The notes beneath the pieces were generated by a model, which worked only from the letters and a program-made list of their open reading frames with translations, was not told where the DNA came from and ran no database searches. From assembly GCF_013371465.1 (NCBI RefSeq), contig NZ_JABWDU010000011.1:62001-126000 (forward strand): a stretch of DNA of 64,000 nt, read 5' to 3'. This DNA is from Ensifer oleiphilus (GTDB lineage Bacteria; Pseudomonadota; Alphaproteobacteria; Rhizobiales; Rhizobiaceae). The translations under genes and the position numbers were made by a program. Positions 27,701 to 36,019 of this stretch are shown in pieces (the stretch's first letter is position 1; every line of letters begins with the position of its first letter).

Positions 27701-30294
27701 TCCTGGAAAGTTTCGCGACCCTGATCATTCCATGGACCAAACACCTGAGAACGGCGCGTGACTTGATGCATAACGCGTTCGACGCTGCCACATCGGTTGG
27801 GGATCTCACGACTGCCTCTTATTGCGGGAGCGATATTTTCGGACTCCTGCTGGCAGCCGGCGACCCGCTTGTCGAGATACAGGATGAGTCGGTGCGGGCG
27901 CTCGAATTCAGTCGGCAAGTTCGCTTCGACATGATCGCCGACATCACTTCCGCTCAACTTGCGCTTGTTCTGACCCTTCGCGGCCTCACGCCAACATTCG
28001 GTAATCTTGATCACGCCAATTTCAATGAGGAAAGTTATGAGCTGAAGTTGAAGGCCGAAAGCACGGTCGCCCTTGTCGCGTGTTGGTATTGGATACGCAA
28101 GCTGCAGGCCAGATACTTTGCGGGGGACTTTGCCACCGCCGTCGACGCGTCGTTCAACGCCCAACGACAGCTTTGGACGTCGCCTTCGTTCATCGAAACC
28201 GCAGAAGCCCACTTCTATGGTGCCCTTAGCCAGGCTGCAGCGTGTGACCAAACACTCCCAGACTGGCGCGAGCGTTATCTGAAGGCGATTGTGGAGCATC
28301 ACACGAGGCTTGAGGAATGGGCAGTGCACTGCCCGGAGAATTTCGACTGTCGTGCCACTCTCATCGGCGCGGAGATAGCGCGGCTCGAGGGCCGGCATCT
28401 AACCGCACAGCGGCTTTATGAGGCGGCCATCAAGTCGGCACGGAGTAACGCTTTCGTCCACATTGAGGCGCTCGCAAGTGAGCTCGCGGCGCGGTTCCAT
28501 GATACATCCGGACTGGAAACCATTTCACACTCATACCTGCGGAACGCGCGCCAGTGCTACTTACGTTGGGGCGCTGACGGCAAGGTCCGGCAGCTTGACG
28601 GCCTGTTTCCCAATCTGAATTTGGTAGCGTCTGAGCAGGCCCCCTCCACGACGAGCGTCGGGTCGCCAGTTGATCAGCTCGACCTCGCAACTGTTTTGAA
28701 GGTTTCGCAAGCGATCTCCAGCGAGATCGTTTTTGACAGCCTTGTCAACACATTGATGCGAATTGCGATGGAACAAGCTGGAGCCGAACGTGCATTGCTC
28801 ATTCTTATGCGCGACGGGGAGCCAAGGATCGTTGCGGAGGCAACGACTGGTCGGGAGACTATCGTTGTGCAGTTGCACGATGAGCGCCCGACAAGCCACG
28901 ACTTACCGGAAGGCGTGTTGCAATATTCGCAGCATACGCAGGAATTGGTCATCATAGACGACGCTTCTGTCCAGAACCTTTTCAGCACAGACCCTTACAT
29001 GGATCAACGGAGGCCTCGATCGATCCTGTGTCTTCCTGTATCGAGTCAAGCAAAGCCCCTTGGGGCACTCTACCTGGAGAATAATTTAACACCTGGCGCG
29101 TTCACCCCAGCGCGGACCGCGGTTCTCAAGCTGCTGGCGTCTCAGGCAGCGATCTCGATTGAAAATTCGTATCTCTACCGCGATCTCGCGGAGCGTGAAG
29201 CACGAATCCGCCGATTGGTCGACGCCGACATCATCGGGATCTTCATTTGGGAGTTCAACGGAAGAATTCTCGAGGCGAACAACGCGTTCCTGCAGATGCT
29301 CGGCTACGACCACGACGATCTAGCGGCGGGCCGGCTGAGTTGGCGTAACCTCCTCCCGCGCGCATGGAATGAAACTGACGATCGCTTGCTTGTCCAACTG
29401 AGAGAGCAGCGCACATTGCAGCCATTTGAGTCTGAGTACTTTCACAAGAATGGAACGCCAGTCCCAGTTCTAATCGGCGTGGCAACTTATGGAGGAAGCG
29501 ACCAAGGCGTAGCGTACGTCCTGGACTTGAGTGAGCGCAAGCAAGCACAGGAAGCTCTCGACGCCGCGCGTAACGAGCTGGCGCATGCAGCGCGAACGAT
29601 GAGTCTCGGAGTGCTGACCGCCTCCATTGCACACGAAATTAGTCAGCCACTCTCGGGGATCATCACAAACGCAAACACCAGTCTGCGCATGCTTGCGGCT
29701 GACCCACCCAACATAGAGGGCGCACGCGAAACGGCAAGACGCACTCTGCGCGACGGCAATCGAGCGTCCGAGGTCATCGCGCGGCTACGCGCGCTCTTCA
29801 GCAAAAAGCCGGCCGCCATAGAAGATGTCGACCTTAATATGGCGGCCCGAGCCGTGGTCGAACTTTCCTCTCACGAACTGCAAAAAAATCGGATCGCGCT
29901 TGAAATCGAATTGGGCGACCACCTGCCCCTCGTCGCCGGTGATCGTGTGCAGCTTCAGCAAGTCATTCTCAATTTGCTGTTAAATGCCTGCGATGCGCTG
30001 AGCGGCGTCAACGATCGGCCGCGGCGGATCACGATCAAAACAGACTTAGATCAAGGCGGAGAAATTCGGCTCACGGTTCAAGACAATGGAGTTGGCATCG
30101 ACGCAAACACGAGCAACCAGCTCTTCAATGCCTTCTACACAACCAAGGACCATGGAATGGGAATTGGACTGTCGGTTAGTCGCTCAATCATTGAGCGACA
30201 TGATGGGCGCATTTGGGCAAGCCCGACCGAAGGCCGAGGCGCCCTTTTCACTATCACTCTGCCGGCAGCTCCGCCACAGCGCTACAGCAGTTAA
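24706..30294 (+). CDS. giant Ser/Thr kinase-like / AAA ATPase / GAF-PAS sensor histidine kinase
   Basis: A 1862-residue multi-domain sensor. The order is a protein-kinase-like domain (about residues 40-300, with HKDIK at about 158 and the APE-type MAPEQTGRMNRS). Next come an AAA/STAND ATPase domain with Walker A GYSGIGKSS (about 360) and Walker B LVLFLDDLQWLD, and a long TPR-like helical region (about 700-1310). A GAF domain (about 1325-1480), a PAS domain (about 1498-1610), HisKA with the phospho-acceptor in ASIAHEISQPLSG (about 1642) and HATPase (DNGVGID, TTKDHGMGIGLSVSRSI) follow. The kinase DFG motif reads GFG (LTGFGIAS), so Ser/Thr phosphorylation may be lost while the histidine kinase looks intact. 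No membrane segments are visible. No response regulator is adjacent; the FixJ-type regulator at 57174 is a possible partner. It is paralogous to the kinase at 37108. Confidence 0.9.
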   Translation: MRHIGKGNSIDDHGLRDKPLDLSSYALEPLLHNGEFVISRARPKGQARDHCSILVLSHISDQPSPSQLRLLKGEFALRGELSSNWALCPIDLVQHEGRISLVYSDPMAEPLLRLLRPLHTDTSFDANQLGLSMEVGRYLKIASNVAAAVRQMHQTGIIHKDIKTAHIFVNETTDQVWLTGFGIASRTTRERQSQRPPEALAGTLAYMAPEQTGRMNRSVDSRSDLYALGVTLYEMVTGSLPFSAADPMEWVHCHIARQPVPPADRVSGLPVAISAIVMKLLAKTAGERYQTAAGLEHDLRRCLNQLGAHGRIDEFVLGEHDVPDRLLVPEKLYGREGEAEALLHAFERIADGAPPEFVVLSGYSGIGKSSVVNELQPVLIANNGLFAGGKFDQVKRDIPYATLAQAFQGLVRMLLAKSDSDLETWSADIRNALGQNGAIVVDLVPELKFVIGEPPTGPEFSAQDGQRQLHLVFRRFLAVFARKEHPLVLFLDDLQWLDVATLELLEDLLTQQGTKYILFVGAYRDNEVTASHPLMATLNRLKRSGVIVKDIGLAPLTFQHTNSLIADALRSDVDHTYSLAELVHEKAGGNPFFVIQFLSALTEEKLLMLSPDLVWQWKSDRIGAKAYSENVVALMTSKLSRLPHRTLQVLQLLACFGNNVDLAHLEMVNENVEHDLQHALRTELVLVSDGCCRFVHDRIQEAAYSLVPEPERAELHLRIGRRLATRTPPEQLGENIFEIVAQFNQSGDLVVSDTEKEQLAEFSLMAARRAKSSTVYLSALAYLERGLTLLSNDGWQRRPELMFALASLQAECEFLTGRLAAAEERLASLSTLAANLVDRASIASLRIDLYTALSRNDRAVEVCLEYLGKLGSEIPAHPTADAARREYERTWSLIGGSDIEDLAALPQTQDPEVVATMRVLGRSLSPALFTDANLLSVLVCQMTNLGLEHGHAGLSCDAYVWLGMIAGPHFGDYREGYRFGALGYELLQRMGSGQFRAHILESFATLIIPWTKHLRTARDLMHNAFDAATSVGDLTTASYCGSDIFGLLLAAGDPLVEIQDESVRALEFSRQVRFDMIADITSAQLALVLTLRGLTPTFGNLDHANFNEESYELKLKAESTVALVACWYWIRKLQARYFAGDFATAVDASFNAQRQLWTSPSFIETAEAHFYGALSQAAACDQTLPDWRERYLKAIVEHHTRLEEWAVHCPENFDCRATLIGAEIARLEGRHLTAQRLYEAAIKSARSNAFVHIEALASELAARFHDTSGLETISHSYLRNARQCYLRWGADGKVRQLDGLFPNLNLVASEQAPSTTSVGSPVDQLDLATVLKVSQAISSEIVFDSLVNTLMRIAMEQAGAERALLILMRDGEPRIVAEATTGRETIVVQLHDERPTSHDLPEGVLQYSQHTQELVIIDDASVQNLFSTDPYMDQRRPRSILCLPVSSQAKPLGALYLENNLTPGAFTPARTAVLKLLASQAAISIENSYLYRDLAEREARIRRLVDADIIGIFIWEFNGRILEANNAFLQMLGYDHDDLAAGRLSWRNLLPRAWNETDDRLLVQLREQRTLQPFESEYFHKNGTPVPVLIGVATYGGSDQGVAYVLDLSERKQAQEALDAARNELAHAARTMSLGVLTASIAHEISQPLSGIITNANTSLRMLAADPPNIEGARETARRTLRDGNRASEVIARLRALFSKKPAAIEDVDLNMAARAVVELSSHELQKNRIALEIELGDHLPLVAGDRVQLQQVILNLLLNACDALSGVNDRPRRITIKTDLDQGGEIRLTVQDNGVGIDANTSNQLFNAFYTTKDHGMGIGLSVSRSIIERHDGRIWASPTEGRGALFTITLPAAPPQRYSS

Positions 30295-30509
30295 TCCATC
30301 ACCGAATCGACGAGCCTCTTGTCGAATAAATCGCTGAGAAGTACCAGGGTTATGTCCAATCGGCGGTGGAAACGTTGCCCTCTCAAGCCCTTCGGAACCT
30401 GTTTTCACACTCCGAAGTGCATTTGAATGTGAGCGCGACGAACACCCCACCTTTCCTTTGCTGACCGAGGCCGAGAGATATGCTCCTTCATCGACAGGAG
30501 CGGAACGGA

Positions 30510-30881
30510 ATGGTTGGAGATCGCGCTGATGCCATGCTTGAAGCCATGGATGAAGCCATGGATGAAGCCAGGCATGACGGGGTCTCGGCGAGCCTGGCGG
30601 AAACGCCTGGGAAACATCGGCCCCGCTTCAGCCAGCTCGATGCTCAAACCTATGACAGCATGGATTGGCGTGTCGGATTCCTGCTGGGTACCGACTTCGC
30701 CGAAAAGCAGTGGCGGCCCGTCATTCGCGGTCATGCCGTTACCGGCGATATCATCGCGCCGATCCGCGAGCTCAGCTACGCCACCGAGCCAGCCACGACG
30801 ACGGATGCCGATGCTGTCGCTGAAGCGCTCGTCAAGATCCGCGGCTACTTCATGCCAAAGCGCGCAAAGCAGAAGTTCTAA
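30510..30881 (+). CDS. hypothetical protein with short N-terminal repeat
   Basis: I recognise no family. ATG 30510 is preceded by AGGAG; an in-frame ATG at 30480 is an alternative. The N-terminus contains EAMDEAMDEA, coded by three tandem 12-base units (TGAAGCCATGGA, about 30539-30574). The rest is soluble-looking (MDWRVGFLLGTDFAEKQWRP, then IIAPIRELSYATEP) and ends in a basic tail (MPKRAKQKF). It stands alone after the giant kinase gene. Confidence 0.5.
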   Translation: MVGDRADAMLEAMDEAMDEARHDGVSASLAETPGKHRPRFSQLDAQTYDSMDWRVGFLLGTDFAEKQWRPVIRGHAVTGDIIAPIRELSYATEPATTTDADAVAEALVKIRGYFMPKRAKQKF

Positions 30882-31397
30882 ACGGCCGCCTTACAAAGCC
30901 CGGCTGTCAACATCCGAGGCCCTTGGGACGTTCGTCGCGCTCACATTTGAATGTGGAATAGAGGGACTTGGATGCGGAGGGGTGGACCACCATAATTACA
31001 GACCGCAGCGGGAGGTCAGGTTTACAATCGACGCAACGCCGCGATTGCGCGCGCACTCCATCTGGCACAATGCGTGTCAATTAGGGCTGAGCAGTAGAGT
31101 TGCTGAGATTCCGAAAGAACTTCGTGACTAAGAAGCGAGCGACCGCGTGCTTATTTGCCACACGAACTCCCGATCTCGGAAGAATGGCCGGTTTGTTAAG
31201 CCTGGCCATCGCTTTCTCCCAAAACCGGTTGACGAAAGTGAAGAAAGGTCACCAAATCCGATGAGGCCGTGACGACAGCAGCATTAATCCAAACATTGCT
31301 GACAGCACTGCTTCGATTAAACGCCCGACCCGGGTACTTTCTCTGCCCAATCGCCCGCGATCGCGGCGAGCGTGGCGGCTGGTGCAGCATAAACGGT
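30882..31397. other. gene-free stretch
   Basis: I see no convincing gene, RNA or repeat in these about 515 bases. Confidence 0.5.
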
Positions 31398-31619
31398 CTA
31401 GCGGATGAGGCGGTCGACTTGTGCCTGAAGGCGAGGGCCAATCAGGAGGATTGCTGGAATGACAATTACGTATGCGATCCCCCACGAACGCAACCACTTC
31501 AAAAGAAAACCGCTGGAGAAGCCCAAATTTAAAGAGAGAAGGGTGAACGAAATTATCCCAGTCGTAACAATACCCATCAGCAGGGCGAACGCTATTTTTC
31601 GTTTTAATTGCAGATGCAT
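31398..31619 (-). CDS. DUF2798 small membrane protein
   Basis: A 73-residue protein with two predicted membrane helices (IAFALLMGIVTTGIISFTLL and WGIAYVIVIPAILLIGPRL), matching DUF2798. ATG 31619 follows GAGGA at a good distance; a longer frame from 31637 lacks one. The role is unknown. It lies downstream of the NADH dehydrogenase-like gene on the same strand, but 286 bases and a perfect hairpin separate them. Confidence 0.75.
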   Translation of the reverse strand: MHLQLKRKIAFALLMGIVTTGIISFTLLSLNLGFSSGFLLKWLRSWGIAYVIVIPAILLIGPRLQAQVDRLIR

Positions 31620-31791
31620 ATCTTGTCCTCGATCCAAGGGGCTATGCTTGGCCCTCCATTTTCGAAAGCCAACATCGGTTGTTTCGCTTTAAGTTGGTAG
31701 AGCGCACACGCGAGAGGAACCCTCTCACATTTGGCAAGCTGGAACTTGGCCACCTAGGAAGCGGAGGCGCCAGGTTGCTCCAAAATGACTT

Positions 31792-31823
31792 CGACTGATC
31801 GGTCAGGTAGGACCGATCAGTCG
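31792..31823. promoter_or_regulatory. perfect 13-bp inverted repeat
   Basis: CGACTGATCGGTC and GACCGATCAGTCG face each other across a 6-base loop. There is no T run on either strand, so this looks more like an operator (TetR-like dyads have this form) for the DUF2798 gene than a terminator of the upstream gene. Confidence 0.5.
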
Positions 31824-31905
31824 CGCCATTCCGGCTGCGATGATGCCACGAGGAACGCTAGACACCATGTCATGCCGGACCAGGTAGGGGCCGTTTCCCT
31901 TATCT

Positions 31906-33114
31906 TCAGGCCACAACGACGCGAAGCGGATCGGCAGCCTCCAGAGCTGCTGCACGATCGGCGCTCGGCGGATAGATCCATGTCGTGTTGATGGTCGTCT
32001 TGAGTTTCTTCGCTTCTGCGCCAGTGAGTTTTACCTGACGATCCCACCCTTCGGTGTAAACCGCACCCCACGGACCTAAGTCGAGGCAGGTCACGTACTT
32101 TTCCTGGCCGTAAGGGATGGGGGGCACGCCTAGAAGGTCGGCGGCGACGTTGTAACCGGAAGAACGCCCGAGGTTCTGCGCATGCTGGCAGCTCATCATC
32201 GTTCGATTGCCCCGATCATCCGTTGCGGCACAGGCGACATCGCCGGTGGCAAAGACGTTCGCGTGGCCGATCACCTTAAGGTTTCGATCCACATGAAGGC
32301 GTCCGAAGGAATCCTTATGTGCGTCAATCTGCCCGGTGATCGGATGGGCGCGAGCACCCGCCGTCCAAATCACCGTGGCCGCGTCGATACGCTCCCCGGA
32401 TTTAAGGGTGACGCCGTTGTGATCAATCTCCAATATCGGGGACAGCAGAAGGGTCTCGACGCCCAATTCCGAGAGTGCCTGCTCGATGACCGGACGCGGT
32501 CCGGGGCCAAGGTCCGGTCCGATCGCAGGTGCACGCTCCACAATTACGACGCGGATGTCCGCGTTTCCACCAAGCGCTGCGCGCATGCGATGCGGCATCT
32601 CGGCCGCCGTTTCGATGCCAGTGAAGCCGCCACCGGCAACGACGACGGTATTGCGAGCGCGCGTTTCCGGCAGGCGTGCCAATTGGGAAATGTGATCCTC
32701 CAGTTCCGCGGCATCGGCAAGCTGATCAACGTTGAAAGCGTGGATGAGACCTCGAATGTCCGGACGATGCAGCACGCTGCCGGTCGCGAGGACAAGTTTG
32801 CTGTAGCTAATCGATAATTCGAGCCCGTCTTCATCCGCATACGTTACGGTGTTGGTCTCCGTAGAAATGGACATCGCATGGCCCCGGATGAAACGCACGC
32901 CGACGTTTGCGAAGATGTCGGACAGCGGGGCCTTCATCTGGGCTGCATTCTTCTCGTACAGACGTGGACGAATGTGCAACTCAGGCTGGGGGGCAATCAC
33001 CGCAACCTCCACAGACCCGTCGGCCTTTCCTTGCTGGTCCAGCAGCCGCATGGCGCCGAGAGCAGTCCACATCCCGGCAAAACCGGCGCCAACAATCAGA
33101 ATTCGTTCACGCAT
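31906..33114 (-). CDS. NAD(P)/FAD-dependent oxidoreductase, type II NADH dehydrogenase-like
   Basis: A 402-residue pyridine nucleotide-disulphide family enzyme. The FAD-binding GxGxxG motif is at the N-terminus (ILIVGAGFAG). The second nucleotide-binding motif is VVVAGGGFTGIETAAEM near residue 165, and the second FAD motif is HANVFATGDVACA. It should pass electrons from NAD(P)H to a quinone or other acceptor without pumping protons. ATG 33114 follows GAGGAA; the frame extends upstream to 33165 without support. It is divergent from an Rrf2 regulator, which probably controls it. No membrane anchor is obvious. Confidence 0.88.
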   Translation of the reverse strand: MRERILIVGAGFAGMWTALGAMRLLDQQGKADGSVEVAVIAPQPELHIRPRLYEKNAAQMKAPLSDIFANVGVRFIRGHAMSISTETNTVTYADEDGLELSISYSKLVLATGSVLHRPDIRGLIHAFNVDQLADAAELEDHISQLARLPETRARNTVVVAGGGFTGIETAAEMPHRMRAALGGNADIRVVIVERAPAIGPDLGPGPRPVIEQALSELGVETLLLSPILEIDHNGVTLKSGERIDAATVIWTAGARAHPITGQIDAHKDSFGRLHVDRNLKVIGHANVFATGDVACAATDDRGNRTMMSCQHAQNLGRSSGYNVAADLLGVPPIPYGQEKYVTCLDLGPWGAVYTEGWDRQVKLTGAEAKKLKTTINTTWIYPPSADRAAALEAADPLRVVVA

Positions 33115-33384
33115 TTTCAATTCCTCAAACAAGTCGTCGCCACTGGCTGGACGAGGTGAAGGCACCGGGCAAATGACAGTTTCGATAAGTCCCCATTGGA
33201 GACGGTTAGGCGATGATCCATTGTCGTCGCGTAACTACGATTACTTTACTCGGAGTATTGGTGCAAACGATAATCGAGCGTGAATTTGGAAACGCATTGT
33301 CAACAAGCTAGAGACAACAGATGCATTGCAGGAGGCGGGAATTAAGGCTATCTACGACGGTATTTGTCGCTGTTTTGGTGTATT

Positions 33385-33924
33385 ATGGCCCACGTAAGCG
33401 CAGGCGTAGAATATGCTCTCCATTGCCTACTGACGCTGGTCGAGGCCGAGGAAATCGGCCAGCCAGCCAGTGCTCGCGATCTCGCCGAGCTACAGAAGAT
33501 TTCGACCGACTTCGTCGCGAAGCTCTTCACCAAGCTTCAAAAGGCGGGCATCGTCGTCGCCCGAGAAGGTATTGGTGGTGGGTTCGCGCTTGCCCGTCCC
33601 GCCAGCAAAATCACGGTGCTAGAAGTTACTGAAGCGATCGACGGACGGAAGGCACTATTCGAATGCAAGCAGATACGCGGTCAGTGCGCCGTGTTTGGCG
33701 ACCAAACGCCCGCTTGGGCGGAAGACGGCGTTTGCTCCATCCACGCGGTCATGATCGAAGCCGAGAAAAGGGCGAGGGAGGTCATGAGTGGCCACACTTT
33801 AGCAAACCTTGCCGCACGGGCGGCCGCAAAGGCCCCTAAGGAACATGCCGAACGTGTCAAGGATTGGCTGTCTGGGCGGACGCCGCAACGCCGCCGTCGG
33901 GGCCTTCTCGCAAACGCCGAGTGA
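33385..33924 (+). CDS. Rrf2-family transcriptional regulator
   Basis: A 179-residue Rrf2 protein. The winged helix (VEYALHCLLTLVE, ASARDLAELQKISTDFVAKL, REGIGGGFALARPASKITV) is followed by three cysteines, Cys94, Cys101 and Cys117 (FECKQIRGQC, DGVCSIH). This is the pattern of Fe-S cluster sensors such as NsrR or IscR. It may therefore sense nitric oxide, iron-sulphur status or redox state. It is divergent from the NADH dehydrogenase-like gene, its likely target. The ATG at 33385 has no strong ribosome site. Confidence 0.88.
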   Translation: MAHVSAGVEYALHCLLTLVEAEEIGQPASARDLAELQKISTDFVAKLFTKLQKAGIVVAREGIGGGFALARPASKITVLEVTEAIDGRKALFECKQIRGQCAVFGDQTPAWAEDGVCSIHAVMIEAEKRAREVMSGHTLANLAARAAAKAPKEHAERVKDWLSGRTPQRRRRGLLANAE

Positions 33925-34131
33925 GGGAGTGAAATTTGCCGGGCGAGCGGTAGAGACGCGTCGACAGTTGGGGCGGTTCAGCCCATTGGCGCAACGTTTC
34001 GGAAGGACCCATCGATATTGGGCCTTGCCGCTGGAAGAATTCGGCTAGGCTTATAGTGGCCGTGCGGCAGGAACAATGTGAGCACTGCCCTGCCGCGTTT
34101 TGATCGGTCGCTAACGGATCTGGGAAGAAGG

Positions 34132-34662
34132 TTACACCCTGGCCGGGCGTAGTGCTTTTGCAGAGTCTACCGCGATCCAGAAGGAAATAGCGAGCAGGCC
34201 AAGATCCTTGAGTAGAAACTGGCCCGGAGCGACAGAAATTGCAGGGAAGCTGAGCCCTGGTGCGACAACCCCCGGGGTCGTTAGCATGAAGCTCAACGTC
34301 GTCGCGAACAGCCCAGCAGACAGTAGACCTCCGATCAATGAAAAAAGTGGGTTTACAACTCTTGCGGCAATCAGAGCAGCGATTGTCAGCTCAAGAATGC
34401 CAAGCGCGTCGGAAAACCCTCTCACACTGAGGATCGAATAGGTCCAGCTCAAAAGAGGGTTGTTTCCAACCAGCCCTGTCAAGCCTTCCGCTTCATATGC
34501 GGTAAACTTCATGCCTCCGAACCAAGCATATATGACCACTAGTGACAGGTAGAGGCTTGCAGTGGTGGCGGTGCGACCGGAGCGGTCGGCCAGATCAAGG
34601 GCCACATCGATGGGGCGTTTGATCCTCGTATACTCTGCAATTGAGTTTTGTGTGCTCTTCAT
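34132..34662 (-). CDS. DUF417 (YkgB/RclC-like) membrane protein
   Basis: A 176-residue integral membrane protein with four likely helices (TASLYLSLVVIYAWFGGMKF, GILELTIAALIAARVV, FSLIGGLLSAGLFATTLSFM, LLKDLGLLAISFWIAVDSAK). FGGMKFTAYEAEGLTGLVGN is the DUF417 signature. The E. coli homologue RclC helps survival of reactive chlorine; the same role is likely but not shown. The region upstream is long and carries a 14-bp inverted repeat at 34745/34831. Confidence 0.85.
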   Translation of the reverse strand: MKSTQNSIAEYTRIKRPIDVALDLADRSGRTATTASLYLSLVVIYAWFGGMKFTAYEAEGLTGLVGNNPLLSWTYSILSVRGFSDALGILELTIAALIAARVVNPLFSLIGGLLSAGLFATTLSFMLTTPGVVAPGLSFPAISVAPGQFLLKDLGLLAISFWIAVDSAKALRPARV

Positions 34663-35226
34663 AGTTTTCTCCTGGAGCGCTGACCGAAATAGGTCTTGTT
34701 CGGTTTGCTGTGACGTTATTGCTGCATTGAGAACTCATGAAACAGCCAGTGTTCCAGGCTACCCGGACCGCTCAAGACGGGTCTTGGCGGTGAAGTGGGC
34801 ATGCGATCGTTCATTCTCGATCGATGGCTACCTGGAACACTGGCACTCCCTGCCAACGTTTCTCAAGACCTCCGGAGAAGGGTCGTCGGCAACGTTCTTA
34901 TATTCCGCTGCCCATGTATCCCCATAATGTCAATTAAGCGTAAGTAATGTAAGTACATGTAATATTAGATCATTATTTAGCATCTTAAGTTGCAATCTTA
35001 CTTTTGGCGTAACTAATTGATGCATGATCTACGCCATGTTCAAATTAATATTTTTATTTAGGAAGGGATCGCGTCGTTAAGCGCGGTGGTTTCTTTGGAA
35101 TGTTTTAGTTTCTCTTACTACACGGAGATACAAATCGCCTCCTTTGCCACACAGCCGAGATACATTTCTGAATAAACAAACCTGGGCGATAGCGCGGCTA
35201 CGTCGCGCTGTATCAATCAGGAAGGA
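34663..35226. other. regulatory gap, AT-rich
   Basis: No gene was found in this divergent 564-base gap. The part near the DUF417 gene holds a long-range inverted repeat; the rest (34920-35220) is AT-rich and probably contains the promoter of the cupin gene. Confidence 0.5.
34745..34844. repeat. 14-bp inverted repeat with 72-base centre
   Basis: GCCAGTGTTCCAGG (34745-34758) is repeated inverted as CCTGGAACACTGGC (34831-34844). GGCTACC also occurs directly repeated next to each arm. It lies 83-182 bases upstream of the DUF417 start. It may be an operator pair or a small mobile-element relic. Confidence 0.6.
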
Positions 35227-35706
35227 ATGGAAATGAGCCTATCCACTAACTGCCCGGGTTTTATCGATATCCTTGGTCCCCAAATTCGGTTTCTTACCCC
35301 ATACATCGAAAATCCCAACGCCTATTGTGTGATCGATGCGGTAGTTCCGGCCGGGGTTCAAGTGCCGCTGCATAGCCACGGAGAGCGAGAAACGCTTGTG
35401 ATTCTGGCCGGGAAGATCGAGGCGTTTAAGGATGACGAATGGCTTTCATATTCCGCCGGTGACGTCCTCGACATCCCTAGTGGCGTCCGACATGCCATTC
35501 GAAACTCTTCCGGTGAGCCGGTAAATCTCCTTATGGTGACCTACGAGAGCATGAGGCACTTTTTCCAAAGTGTGGGAGTGGTCGTGGGTAGCGACGAGCG
35601 GAAACCGAACGAAGATAGGGTGAGGACGTTTGTGTCCGCCGCGATTGGGAACGGATACTGGCTAGGCTCCGAAGAAGACAATCGCGCTATCGGCTTAGGA
35701 GCATAG
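35227..35706 (+). CDS. cupin-domain protein
   Basis: A 159-residue single-domain cupin. The metal-binding motif 1 is VPLHSHGERETLVILAGKIE (His-x-His...Glu) and motif 2 lies around SGVRHAIRNS. It is cytosolic, with no signal peptide, unlike the other cupins of this window. The start at 35227 has GGAAGGA just upstream. The reaction is unknown; cupins of this size bind metal and act as small oxygenases, isomerases or sensors. It is divergent from the DUF417 gene across a long gap. Confidence 0.82.
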   Translation: MEMSLSTNCPGFIDILGPQIRFLTPYIENPNAYCVIDAVVPAGVQVPLHSHGERETLVILAGKIEAFKDDEWLSYSAGDVLDIPSGVRHAIRNSSGEPVNLLMVTYESMRHFFQSVGVVVGSDERKPNEDRVRTFVSAAIGNGYWLGSEEDNRAIGLGA

Positions 35707-36019
35707 TCGGTACAGAATGGGCGATAGAATAGCCGGAACGATGTGACTACCTCATTCCGGTCTTGTGTTACATTCCCGCGCGCGGCGCTCCCCGAACCAC
35801 TCTGGGCACGTCTACTTGTTCGAGAGCCGCGCCGGTCCGATTCACCCGCCCTGTATGCGTCGCACTTACACCAACGGATGATGGTCACCACGGCTGGGCG
35901 GAAATATTCTGTCGAGCGGATCGACTTTCAAAATCTCGGGGTAGCTGGCAGGCACGGAGTAAATAAGGAGGCTTGCCGCCAGTGGGTATGGCGCAGCAAT
36001 GTAGCCAAGGAGATTGTGC
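35707..36019. other. gene-free stretch before the YeeE/YedE gene
   Basis: I see no gene or clear signal here apart from the AAGGAG ribosome site at 36007-36012. Confidence 0.45.

Noticed and set aside
27664-28398. 244-residue minus-strand open frame inside the giant kinase gene
   Set aside because: The plus-strand frame is continuous and domain-rich; the minus frame shows no recognisable protein features.
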